Assembly (NCBI RefSeq): GCF_035581345.1
Contig: NZ_CP141608.1
Location: 3,068,501-3,132,500 of the forward strand
From: Pseudomonas sp. JQ170C
GTDB lineage: Bacteria > Pseudomonadota > Gammaproteobacteria > Pseudomonadales > Pseudomonadaceae
Reading direction: 5' to 3'
Length of the DNA stretch: 64,000 nt
The number at the start of each line of letters is the position of its first letter. The first letter of the stretch is position 1. The position numbers were made by a program, and so were the translations under genes. Shown here one piece after another: positions 40,470 through 48,512 of the stretch. The notes under the pieces were generated by a model. It did no database searches. It had not been told where the DNA came from and saw only the letters and a list, made by a program, of their open reading frames with translations.

Positions 40470-41927
40470 ATGCCAAACGCCCTGCCCTTTTCCCGTGCAC
40501 TTGCCACCCTGCTGTGCCTCGCCCCGTTGTGCGCTGCCCAGGCACAAAGCCTTGAGGCACCCTATGTGTTCAACAATGGTTTTCCGACCCGCGAAACGGT
40601 CCAGCGCGTCTACGACGACGTCGACCTCAACCGCGCGCTGCAAAGCTACCGGTTCTTCTATCCCAACGTTGCCATGATGCATTTGTGGAACGCCAACCTG
40701 GCCCTGGGCCAGGTCCCCAACAAAGTATTCACGGTGCTGCAAGGCACACCGAAAAAGCGCGTCTTCACGGCAAACTCCGACACCCCTTACGCCGGCCTGA
40801 TGCTCGACCTGTCCAACGGGCCGATGGTCGTGGAGTTGCCCAAAGGGCCGATCATGAGTGTGGCCAACGACCTCAACCAGCGCTGGGTCGCCGATCTCGG
40901 CCTGCCTGGCCCGGACAAGGGCCAGGGCGGCAAATTCCTGTTCCTGCCGCCGGGCTACCAGGGTTCCCTTCCCCAGGGCTACTACACGGCCACGCCGACT
41001 ACCCAGCGCCTGCTGGTGATGTTGCGCGCCCTGCCCAAGGACGGGCTGGACGCTGCAATCGCCTTGATGAAATCGGTCAAGGTCTATCCCCTGCACCCGC
41101 CCGCCGACTGGCCCGCGGCCCAATGGATTGATCAGGCTGGCAAATCCAGCGATATCTCGCCGATTAGCGTCGAAAACACCTTGCAGTACTGGCGCGAACT
41201 GCACGAACTGATCAACAACGAACCGGCCCTGCCCGAGTACCGCAATTACTATGGCGAACTGGCGGCATTGGGCATCGCCAAGGGCAAACCGTTCGCACCG
41301 GATTCGCGGATGCAGGAAATCCTTATTGAGGCGGCCCAACGCGGCAACGCGCAAATGCGCGTGCAATCGTTGGCCGACCGGCGCAGCGACCGCCTGGCCT
41401 GGCCTGACCGCCAATGGGAATGGGCGGTGCTGCGTCCGGAGAACGGCAGCTTTGAAATCAATGGCCGGGTCGATCTCGAGGCGCGCGAGAAGTGGTTCTA
41501 TCAGGCCATGATCGCCTCACCGGCGATGTTCCGCCGCGAACCCGGCGCCGGGTCGCTGTACTGGCTCGGCAGCCGTGATGCCCAGGGTGCGTTCCTCGAT
41601 GGCAGCAAGACCTACCGCCTGAAAGTGCCGCAGCCTGTGCCGGCCAAGCTGTTCTGGTCAGTCACCGTGTACGACAGCGAGACCCGCTCCCAGATCGAAA
41701 ACCCGCAGAACCAGGCCGCCCTGCGTTCGATGATCGAACTGCAGGGTTTGGCCAAGGAGGGTGTCAACGAGCTTTACTTCGGCCCTTCCGCGCCACCCGG
41801 CCATGAAAAGCAATGGATCAAGACGTCACCGGGCAAGGGCTGGTTCACCTACTTCCGGATCTATGGCCCAGAGGCCATGGCCTTCAATGGCGAGTGGAAA
41901 CCGGGTGATTTCGAGGAAGTGAAGTAA
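40470..41927 (+). CDS. Exported DUF1254/DUF1214-domain protein, second in tandem
   Basis: A 485-residue protein, the same length as its upstream neighbour. The ATG at 40470 has AAGGA eight bases upstream and opens a signal peptide (MPNALPFSRALATLLCLAPL, ending near AAQAQ). The remainder follows the DUF1254 then DUF1214 order (FTANSDTPYAGLMLDL; FLFLPPGYQGSLPQGYY; KLFWSVTVYDSETRSQI; ELYFGPSAPPGHEKQWI). Similarity to the neighbour is clear but moderate, so the duplication is old. A GC hairpin follows its stop codon and probably ends operon A. The plus-strand LAL regulator is next, 192 bp downstream. Confidence 0.87.
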   Translation: MPNALPFSRALATLLCLAPLCAAQAQSLEAPYVFNNGFPTRETVQRVYDDVDLNRALQSYRFFYPNVAMMHLWNANLALGQVPNKVFTVLQGTPKKRVFTANSDTPYAGLMLDLSNGPMVVELPKGPIMSVANDLNQRWVADLGLPGPDKGQGGKFLFLPPGYQGSLPQGYYTATPTTQRLLVMLRALPKDGLDAAIALMKSVKVYPLHPPADWPAAQWIDQAGKSSDISPISVENTLQYWRELHELINNEPALPEYRNYYGELAALGIAKGKPFAPDSRMQEILIEAAQRGNAQMRVQSLADRRSDRLAWPDRQWEWAVLRPENGSFEINGRVDLEAREKWFYQAMIASPAMFRREPGAGSLYWLGSRDAQGAFLDGSKTYRLKVPQPVPAKLFWSVTVYDSETRSQIENPQNQAALRSMIELQGLAKEGVNELYFGPSAPPGHEKQWIKTSPGKGWFTYFRIYGPEAMAFNGEWKPGDFEEVK

Positions 41928-41935
41928 TACCGCCC

Positions 41936-41956
41936 GGCGCCGGTTCCCCCGGCGCC
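41936..41956 (+). terminator. GC hairpin closing operon A
   Basis: GGCGCCGG (41936-41943) and CCGGCGCC (41949-41956) form a perfect eight-pair stem with a five-base loop, nine bases after the last DUF1254 stop. There is no U-run, so termination may depend on Rho or be partial. Confidence 0.5.
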
Positions 41957-42062
41957 TGGCCCAGGCGCGTGTCGGTTGCCAGCAAGCCCGACATGTATGG
42001 ACATGCCATTGCTCAATCCCTCATAGTCGCGGGTACAAATTAGCGCATTGCCAATCAAACGC

Positions 42063-42081
42063 GCCCCTCCTGCAGAGGGGC
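42063..42081 (+). other. Stem-loop in the leader of the LAL regulator gene
   Basis: GCCCCTC (42063-42069) and GAGGGGC (42075-42081) form a seven-pair stem with loop CTGCA, 38 bp before the start codon. The gene has no recognisable Shine-Dalgarno sequence, so this structure may affect its translation. Confidence 0.4.
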
Positions 42082-42119
42082 AACACGCACCCGTTGGCCG
42101 CCCATAAAAACGACTGTCC

Positions 42120-44792
42120 ATGAAGCCGATTTCCTTGCTCGTTACCACCAAGTTCGCCCCCCCTCGACTTTCCAGCCAAGCGGTACCGCGCGACGCGCTG
42201 ATATCCCGTTTGAATGAAGCACGCCACCACCGCCTGGTGTTGATCACCGGCAGCGCCGGTTTCGGTAAAACAACCGTGCTCACCCATTGGCGAATGGAGC
42301 TATTGAAGGACGGTGCCACGGTTTCCTGGCTGTCGCTGAACGCTGAGGATGACGCACCAGAGGTGTTCTGCGCCGGGTTGATTGGGGCGCTGCAAAAGAT
42401 GGGGGTGGCGCTGGAGGACCACGTGCTGTTGCTCGACAGCAAGGATGAGGATTGGCGCCAGGCGGTGTGTGCGGTACTGATCAATGCACTGGATCGCGAC
42501 AATGCTGAAAAGTACCTGATGATTGATGACTTCCATCACATCAGCAACCCGACCACTCTCTCCCTCATCCAGGCGCTGGTTGATAATGCCCCGGCGACCT
42601 TTCACCTGATGCTGGCCACCCGACAGGCCTGTCCCCTGCTATTGGGCAGGACGCGGGCGATGGGAGAACTGTGCGAAATCGACAGCAGCGAGCTTACCTT
42701 CACCTTTCGTGAGTCCTACGCGTTTCTGAAAAGCCATTTGAACGCGGCGATCGACCTTGAGACTGCACACAGTATTCACGACCTTACCAATGGCTGGCCC
42801 ATCGGCTTGCAGTTGTTGGCCATCACCCTGAAAAGCAAGCCGGGCAATCAACCCGGCCAGCAGTTGCTCAGCAGCAGCAACCTTGGCGCCTACCTGTCCG
42901 AAGACGTCGTCCATGACCTGCCACCTGAACTGCTCGAGTTCATGCAGAAGCTCTCGATCCTGCGCCGTTTCAATGTGGAACTGGCTGCCCACGTCTGCGA
43001 CATCGACAACGCTGCGGACATGATCGCCATGCTCGAGGCCCGCAATCTGTTCGTGCAGCCGGTGGACCTGCAGGAGCGCTATCAGTGGTACCGCTGGCAC
43101 CCGATGTTCGCCGACTTCCTCGGCCAGCGCCTGGCCGAAAGCACACACGACATCCGTCAACTGCACCTGCGCGCTGCCGAGTGGTTCAACCGCGAAGCCC
43201 TCTACCCGGAAGCCATCCGCCACGCTTTGCTGAGTGAAGATTTCAGCAACGTTGTGCAGATCATTCAGGACGCATTGCCAACCGTCAGCAGCCTGAGTCA
43301 TTTCGGCACCTACATGCGCTGGATCGAGCGGGTTCCGCCCGATCTGCTCGCACGGCGTCCACGCCTGATGTTGATCAGCGCCTGGATTGCCGCCATTACC
43401 GGGCATCTGGAGCGTGCCCGGGAGCTGGCCGGCACGCTCGCCTCGTCCAGGCTGTCGCTGTTGCAAGTGCGCTACATCAACTTGCTGCATGCCGTTATCG
43501 CGATCCTTGGCGAGGACGCGGAAACTGCCCTCGCCACCGTACGTACGGTCGGCGACGCCCCCTTGGGCCACCCGTTTTTCGAGTGCTTCCGAACCGGTGT
43601 CACTGTCGGGGCATTGGCATACCTGGGGCGCTATGGCGAAGCTCGCAGCGAGTTCAATGCCCCCAATGCCCGTGTAGTGCACACCCAAGACACTGAACTG
43701 GCGCTTGTCAATCGCAGTGCTTTTGCCAGCGTTGCCTGGCTCGAAGGCAACATGCTGGAAGCTGAACGCAGTTGCGCAGCCATTCTCGCGTTGGCAGAGG
43801 CCGGTTACGGACGCCGCTCGCTCAGCGCCAGTACAATCGCCACCCTCATGGCGGGAATACTGTACGAAACCGATCGCATCGACGATGCCCGCGAAATGCT
43901 GACAAAGCGCCTGAATGTCCTGCACTTCTCCGCCCCCGAGTACATGTATTGCGCCACGGTGACTTACGCGCGGCTGCAGTGTCTTCAGGAAAGCCCACAG
44001 GCTGCGTTGGAGTACCTGGTCAAGCAGCAGGCGCATTTTCGCCACATCGGTCGCGATCATGGTGTGGTGCTGGCGCTTGCCGAACAGGTCAACATCACCT
44101 TGAAGCTTGGTGACCGGCGTCATGCCTCCTCACTACAGGCCACGCTTGATGACCTGGCCACGCCTCCCCACGGCTCGGCATGCTGCCAACTGAGCATCCA
44201 GAGTGTCGCAGCGTTGTCGCGCGCGCGCCTGGCCCTCGCCAGCGACAAACCAGAACAGGCTTTGCAAGCGCTGGAAGAAGCACACCGCTTCGGCCTGCAG
44301 CTCAACCGTGGGGTCCTGCTGGTAAAAGCCGACATCCTCAGGGCACTCGCATTGAATGAGCTCAAACGCGACGCCCAGGCCCATCTCAGTCTCAGTACCG
44401 CAATCGCCTCCGGTTATCGGTTGGGGCTCATGCGCACCTTTCTCGACGAAGGTGAGGCGCTGTACGAATTGCTGCTCAACCTGGACGAACAAAAAGAAGC
44501 GGCCGTGGAAGAGTATCGGCAGCAGCTCCTGCGCCAATTGGCCATCGGTGTGCACCAGTCGCACGCCAAGACCTCCATGGATAAAAACGACAACCCCGAA
44601 GCGCTGCTACTGACCAAGCGCGAAAAGGAAATTCTCGCCCTGGTCGAACAGACCATGTCGAACAAACGTATCGCGCTCGCGCTGAACATCAGCGAGCAGA
44701 CGGTCAAGTGGAACCTCAAGAACATCTTCATCAAGCTTGGCGTATCCAGTCGTTACGAAGCCATCAGTGCTGCCCGCCGGATTGCTCAATAG
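42120..44792 (+). CDS. MalT-like (LAL) LuxR-family regulator, beside operon A
   Basis: An 890-residue signal-transduction ATPase of the MalT type. Walker A is GSAGFGKT at residues 44-51. Walker B is in YLMIDDFHHI near residue 139. A long helical-repeat sensor region follows. A LuxR helix-turn-helix ends the chain (LTKREKEILALVEQ, MSNKRIALALNISEQTVKWN). The recognition helix has QTVKWNLKNIF, unusual next to the common TVKTHLxNIY and shared with the regulator at 48513-51227. Such proteins bind an effector and ATP, oligomerise and activate nearby catabolic promoters. No ribosome site is seen before the ATG, but the start aligns with the paralogue. It probably controls operon A. Confidence 0.9.
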   Translation: MKPISLLVTTKFAPPRLSSQAVPRDALISRLNEARHHRLVLITGSAGFGKTTVLTHWRMELLKDGATVSWLSLNAEDDAPEVFCAGLIGALQKMGVALEDHVLLLDSKDEDWRQAVCAVLINALDRDNAEKYLMIDDFHHISNPTTLSLIQALVDNAPATFHLMLATRQACPLLLGRTRAMGELCEIDSSELTFTFRESYAFLKSHLNAAIDLETAHSIHDLTNGWPIGLQLLAITLKSKPGNQPGQQLLSSSNLGAYLSEDVVHDLPPELLEFMQKLSILRRFNVELAAHVCDIDNAADMIAMLEARNLFVQPVDLQERYQWYRWHPMFADFLGQRLAESTHDIRQLHLRAAEWFNREALYPEAIRHALLSEDFSNVVQIIQDALPTVSSLSHFGTYMRWIERVPPDLLARRPRLMLISAWIAAITGHLERARELAGTLASSRLSLLQVRYINLLHAVIAILGEDAETALATVRTVGDAPLGHPFFECFRTGVTVGALAYLGRYGEARSEFNAPNARVVHTQDTELALVNRSAFASVAWLEGNMLEAERSCAAILALAEAGYGRRSLSASTIATLMAGILYETDRIDDAREMLTKRLNVLHFSAPEYMYCATVTYARLQCLQESPQAALEYLVKQQAHFRHIGRDHGVVLALAEQVNITLKLGDRRHASSLQATLDDLATPPHGSACCQLSIQSVAALSRARLALASDKPEQALQALEEAHRFGLQLNRGVLLVKADILRALALNELKRDAQAHLSLSTAIASGYRLGLMRTFLDEGEALYELLLNLDEQKEAAVEEYRQQLLRQLAIGVHQSHAKTSMDKNDNPEALLLTKREKEILALVEQTMSNKRIALALNISEQTVKWNLKNIFIKLGVSSRYEAISAARRIAQ

Positions 44793-44810
44793 CGCGGCGG
44801 GCCACAGCCG

Positions 44811-45581
44811 TCACAGCCCCGAAACCAGATGCCCGCCATCCACAGTAATCACCGACCCGGTCATCCAGGACGATGCCTGTGTCGCCAGGAGCAACAGCGC
44901 GCCATCCAGTTCCTGCGGGGTGCCAAGGCGCTGCATCGGGATGCGCTTGATCAGCGATGCACCCTGGGGTGTATTCCAGGCCGCTTCGGTCATCTCGGTA
45001 GAGATGTAGCCGGGTGCGATGGCATTGACACGAATGCCATGGCGCGCCCACTCCAGCGCCAGGCTCTTGGTCAGGTGCACCACGGCAGCCTTGGAGGCCG
45101 AATAGGCCGCGACGCCCGGCATGACCCGCTCACCCTGGATCGAGGCGATATTGACGATGATCCCCCCCTGCTCCTGGGCTTTCCAGTGCCGCGCCACTTC
45201 GGTTGATACCAGCCAGACGCCACGCAGGTTGGTGGCCATGATCGCGTCGAACGCCTGGATCGGCTGCGTCATGGCGGCGCCGTCGTGGCCGATCCCGGCG
45301 TTGTTGACCAGCACATTCAGCGGCTTGCCTGTTGCCGCGATGGTGGCGACGGCCTGCTCGACGGAGGTCTGCGAGGCCACGTCGAGTTCGATAACGGTCA
45401 CCTGCGCTGCACCGAGCGCCTGAAGTTCGACGGCAAGCGACTCCAGCCGTGACGTACGCCGCGCGCCGATCACCACCTGGGCGCCGCAACGGGCCGCCAA
45501 TCGGGCGAAATGACTGCCCAGCCCAGAAGACGCGCCGGTGATCAGTATCCGTTGCCCGCTGAGCATTGCACCAAGGTTCAT
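44811..45581 (-). CDS. SDR-family oxidoreductase
   Basis: A 256-residue classical short-chain dehydrogenase. TGASSGLGSHFARL is the cofactor loop, and NNAGIGHDG follows. The catalytic residues are Ser in VNIASIQG and Tyr-x3-Lys in AYSASKAA, and the end reads WMTGSVITVDGGHL. Start: GAGAGG eight bases before ATG. It is the last gene of a minus-strand group with a PHA synthase-like enzyme, a phasin-like protein and a lipase. In PHA pathways an acetoacetyl-CoA reductase is an SDR of this kind, but the residues seen do not decide between that and other hydroxyl substrates. It converges with the operon A regulator, with 18 bp between stops. Confidence 0.85.
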   Translation of the reverse strand: MNLGAMLSGQRILITGASSGLGSHFARLAARCGAQVVIGARRTSRLESLAVELQALGAAQVTVIELDVASQTSVEQAVATIAATGKPLNVLVNNAGIGHDGAAMTQPIQAFDAIMATNLRGVWLVSTEVARHWKAQEQGGIIVNIASIQGERVMPGVAAYSASKAAVVHLTKSLALEWARHGIRVNAIAPGYISTEMTEAAWNTPQGASLIKRIPMQRLGTPQELDGALLLLATQASSWMTGSVITVDGGHLVSGL

Positions 45582-45628
45582 TGCACTTACCTCTCTTGAG
45601 TTTTTATCGGCCGGGAGGGCTCAGGGAA

Positions 45629-46717
45629 TTACAGTGAACGCTGCCCCAGCCATTGATCGAGCGCCGGCCACATGCGCTTCTTCGCCGCAGGGCCCGCGAT
45701 CAGGCTGACGTGGCCGCCCGGCAGTATCAGTTCCTGCTTGTCCGTCGACCCTACCTTGGCCACCAGCGGCCTGGCACAGGCCGGAGGCACCAGCGAGTCA
45801 TGTTCGGCGATGACATGCAGCAACGGCACCGTGATCCGGGTCAGGTCGACCATCTGGTCGCCGATGCGCAAGGTCCCCTCATTCAGGCTGTTGTTCCACA
45901 TCAGTTCCTTGATGACCTGGCGGTAGTACTCGCCGGGCAGCGGCAGGTGGTCGTTACCCCAGCCCACCATCATCCGGTGGTGCCTGACGTAGGCGTCGTT
46001 CCACATGTTGTCCCACAGCCGCAGTTGGCCGGCGATGCGGCTGGCCGGGCGTTGCAGGTCTATGGCCGTCATGATCATCTCGCCGGGGATGATGCCCACC
46101 GTATCGACCAGCCGATCGACCTGGAAAAAGCGTTGATTGGCGATGCCTCGGGACCAACTCATCTGCGACCAGTCCACCGGGGTGGTGAAGCACACCAGGT
46201 TCTTCAGCGGCCCCCCGGCATGCAGCGCCGCATACAGGGTCGAGAGCACGCCGCCCATGCAGTAACCGGCCAGCGTCACCTCATCGACCCCGGCGTCGGC
46301 CTGTACCCGGGCCATGCAGTCGGGAATGAAGTCGAGCACGTAATCCTCGACCCGCAACGTGCGCTCTGCCTGGGTCGGTGCGTTCCAGTCCAGCACATAG
46401 ACGTCGTAGCCGCGGCCGAGAAGAAACTCGATCAGGCTCTGGCGCTCGGCCAGATCGAAGATATAGGCCTTGTTGGTGGGCGCCATGACCAACAGCAACG
46501 GCACCCGGTACACGTCGTTGCACGTGGCGTGATAGCGATACAGCGCCAGCGTACCGCGCCGGTGCAACAGCGTTCTCGGTGTCTTGCCCATCGCCGGCCC
46601 GGGTGAGCCGAGAAATTCCAGGCCCTTGAGCCGCCGCTGGATCATCCGGTCGACTTCGGTGTACAGCCGGCCCGCGAGGGATGGGACATGGTCCTGGCGA
46701 GGTTGGGTTGCAGCCAT
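45629..46717 (-). CDS. Class III-like polyhydroxyalkanoate synthase (PhaC-like alpha/beta hydrolase)
   Basis: A 362-residue alpha/beta-hydrolase-fold protein with the complete PHA-synthase triad: Cys153 in the lipase-box-like GYCMGG, Asp307 in IAEHDSLVPP, and His336 in LPGGHVSLIAG. YVLDWNAPTQAER recalls the conserved YxxDW segment of PhaC. Its size fits class III/IV synthases (about 355-365 residues), not the 560-residue class II enzymes usual in Pseudomonas. Class III enzymes need a partner, and a small phasin-like gene ends 3 bp upstream. It may polymerise 3-hydroxyacyl-CoA from the flanking pathways, or be a Cys-dependent acyltransferase. Start: GAGGA eight bases before ATG. Confidence 0.8.
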   Translation of the reverse strand: MAATQPRQDHVPSLAGRLYTEVDRMIQRRLKGLEFLGSPGPAMGKTPRTLLHRRGTLALYRYHATCNDVYRVPLLLVMAPTNKAYIFDLAERQSLIEFLLGRGYDVYVLDWNAPTQAERTLRVEDYVLDFIPDCMARVQADAGVDEVTLAGYCMGGVLSTLYAALHAGGPLKNLVCFTTPVDWSQMSWSRGIANQRFFQVDRLVDTVGIIPGEMIMTAIDLQRPASRIAGQLRLWDNMWNDAYVRHHRMMVGWGNDHLPLPGEYYRQVIKELMWNNSLNEGTLRIGDQMVDLTRITVPLLHVIAEHDSLVPPACARPLVAKVGSTDKQELILPGGHVSLIAGPAAKKRMWPALDQWLGQRSL

Positions 46718-46720
46718 GGT

Positions 46721-47125
46721 TCAGTCCTCTTTGGGCGCGCGTCTGGCTGCCGGTTTCAGGGTTCGCTTCACGGTTTTCGCCGCAGCCGCCTCGGGCGGCG
46801 TTGACGGTCGACGGTTGCGCGACGGTCGGGGCACCAGCGCAGCGTTGACGGCCGATGGCAGCAGTCGGTCGAGCTTGTCTTCGATACGCTGCACAGCGGT
46901 TGCCAGCGCGTCGACTTCAGACCGACTGGGCAGCTCCAGGCGCCGCAAGGCACCGGCGAAGGAACGCTCGAACACATGCTGAACGCCCAGGGAAACCTTG
47001 GAGAACTGGTTGGCCGCCTGGGCGAACTCGGCCGACTCCTGCTTGCGGGCAGCCAGCGCGTTGATTTCACCTTCGATCAGGTTGATTGCTTCCCGCCACA
47101 TCTGAAATGGATCAAGAATTCCCAC
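46721..47125 (-). CDS. Small phasin/PhaE-like protein with basic tail
   Basis: A 134-residue protein. I start it at a GTG at 47125, which has AGGAG seven bases upstream; upstream sequence of the longer frame belongs to the neighbouring lipase gene. The N-terminal two thirds are helical (DPFQMWREAINLIEGEINAL) and end in a heptad-like LPSRSEVDALATAVQRIEDK. The tail is Ala/Lys/Arg/Pro-rich (AAAAKTVKRTLKPAARRA), as in PhaF- and PhaM-type granule proteins that bind nucleic acid. It lies between the PHA synthase-like gene (3-bp gap) and the lipase gene (14-bp gap). A role as synthase partner or granule protein is inferred from position and composition. Confidence 0.72.
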   Translation of the reverse strand: MGILDPFQMWREAINLIEGEINALAARKQESAEFAQAANQFSKVSLGVQHVFERSFAGALRRLELPSRSEVDALATAVQRIEDKLDRLLPSAVNAALVPRPSRNRRPSTPPEAAAAKTVKRTLKPAARRAPKED

Positions 47126-47139
47126 GGCGATACTCCTGG

Positions 47140-48459
47140 TCAAGGTTGCGTTTCGGGATAGGTCTGCTGGGCGACTCGCCCGTCGAGCCGTTCGACAAGG
47201 CGGTGACGTATGAAGGCCGTGGGCACCCGCCAGGGCAGCAGCGCCCGGCGGGCGGCGCGGGCGGCCGCCGGGGACACCTGGCGCAACAGCGTGCCGCTCC
47301 AGCCCTCGCTCGCCTCCCAGGTCATCAGACTGGATGTCGCCACCCCGGCCATTGCCGCGCACAGCTTCGATGGCCGCGCGGGCACGTCGGCAATTTCCAC
47401 CGTGCGGTCCGGCGCCGGTTCGCCGCCAAACGCGGTCGCCAACGATTCGCCGATGCGCTGCAAGGCATCGCGGCCAGCGCCGATGACGGCGTCGAAATTC
47501 AGGAAGCCATGGAACTGGCCCGCATAATGAAGCAGCTCCACCGGCACCCCTGCCGCGCGCAGGCGCGCGGCATAGTCCAGGCCGTCGTCACGGATCGGGT
47601 CGAAACCGGCACTGATGACCACGGCGGGCGGCAGGCCCTGCATGTCCTGGCTGCGTCGCGGCGACAGCCAGGGGTCTTGCGGATTCAGGGTTTCCAGCGA
47701 GCCGGCAACGGTCTGCTTGATCTGCGCCAGCAGGCTGTCGGTGATCATGAAGCCCTTGGCGTTTTCAACAAAGGAAGGAAACTCCTGCAGCAGGTCGGTG
47801 GCCGGATAGGCCAGCACTTGCAGGCACAGCGCCGGCCCCTTGCGCCGCAGCGCCTCCTGAGCCACGGCAGCGCAGATGTTGCCGCCTGCCGAGTCGCCAC
47901 CGATGGCCAGGCGCGTGGTATCGATCCCCAGCGTAGCGCCGTTGTCGGCCACCCATTGCAACGCGGCGAGAAAGTCCTCGCGCCCTGCGGCCAGGTCATG
48001 CTCAGGCGCCAGTCGATAGCGCACCGCGATACTGATGCACCGGGCCTCATGGGTAGCGCTGCGGCAGATCGACTCGGCGGTGTCCAGGCCACCGACCACA
48101 AACCCGCCGCCATGGCACCAGAGGAACGCGGGCAGCAAGTGATCGGCATCGTCCGGCTTGAAAATGCGCAGTTCGATGGGGCCGCCGGGACCGTCGATGA
48201 CCTGCTCGATCACCCTGGCGACCGGAAGTTGTTTGCTCAGGGCCAGCGCTGCCAGGCGCCAGACCTCACGCAACTGGCGCAGCGAATAATGTTCGACCGG
48301 GCGGATGCGTGTCGCCAGGTTGAGCAGGCGCAGAAACGCGCGGGCATCCTGATCGGGACGGCTCGAACGGCGCACCTGTGGCATGCCGATGATGCCATTC
48401 CAGACGCGCTGGGTTGCTTTGGAACGTTTTGTTGGGGCTGATCCCGTTGGCGCGGTCAT
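47140..48459 (-). CDS. HSL-family alpha/beta hydrolase (esterase/lipase) with C-terminal extension
   Basis: A 439-residue hydrolase of the hormone-sensitive-lipase family. The oxyanion motif is HGGGF (116-120), the nucleophile is Ser190 in GGDSAGGN, the Asp is in SAGFDPIRDDG and the His in GQFHGFLNF. The catalytic domain ends near residue 330. About 100 further residues have no obvious family match and are rich in Ala and Arg. Typical HSL bacterial enzymes are about 310 residues. No signal peptide is seen, so it is cytosolic. Start: AGGAA six bases before ATG. It opens the group lipase - phasin - PHA synthase - SDR and lies 53 bp after the LAL regulator, so it may be cotranscribed with it. 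Confidence 0.85.
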   Translation of the reverse strand: MTAPTGSAPTKRSKATQRVWNGIIGMPQVRRSSRPDQDARAFLRLLNLATRIRPVEHYSLRQLREVWRLAALALSKQLPVARVIEQVIDGPGGPIELRIFKPDDADHLLPAFLWCHGGGFVVGGLDTAESICRSATHEARCISIAVRYRLAPEHDLAAGREDFLAALQWVADNGATLGIDTTRLAIGGDSAGGNICAAVAQEALRRKGPALCLQVLAYPATDLLQEFPSFVENAKGFMITDSLLAQIKQTVAGSLETLNPQDPWLSPRRSQDMQGLPPAVVISAGFDPIRDDGLDYAARLRAAGVPVELLHYAGQFHGFLNFDAVIGAGRDALQRIGESLATAFGGEPAPDRTVEIADVPARPSKLCAAMAGVATSSLMTWEASEGWSGTLLRQVSPAAARAARRALLPWRVPTAFIRHRLVERLDGRVAQQTYPETQP

Positions 48460-48512
48460 TCAATGTTCCTCGAATGTTTGCTGCCAACAGCCTACCGATT
48501 ACCACCTGCGCC

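Noticed and set aside
38937-41414. An 825-codon open frame on the minus strand, antisense to both DUF1254 genes.
   Set aside because: It lies opposite two genes with signal peptides, family motifs and ribosome sites. Its own protein is His/Gln/Arg-rich without domains. Long antisense frames are expected at this GC content.
42639-44123. A 494-codon minus-strand frame within the LAL regulator.
   Set aside because: Shadow of a gene with Walker and LuxR motifs; no start signal or domain of its own.
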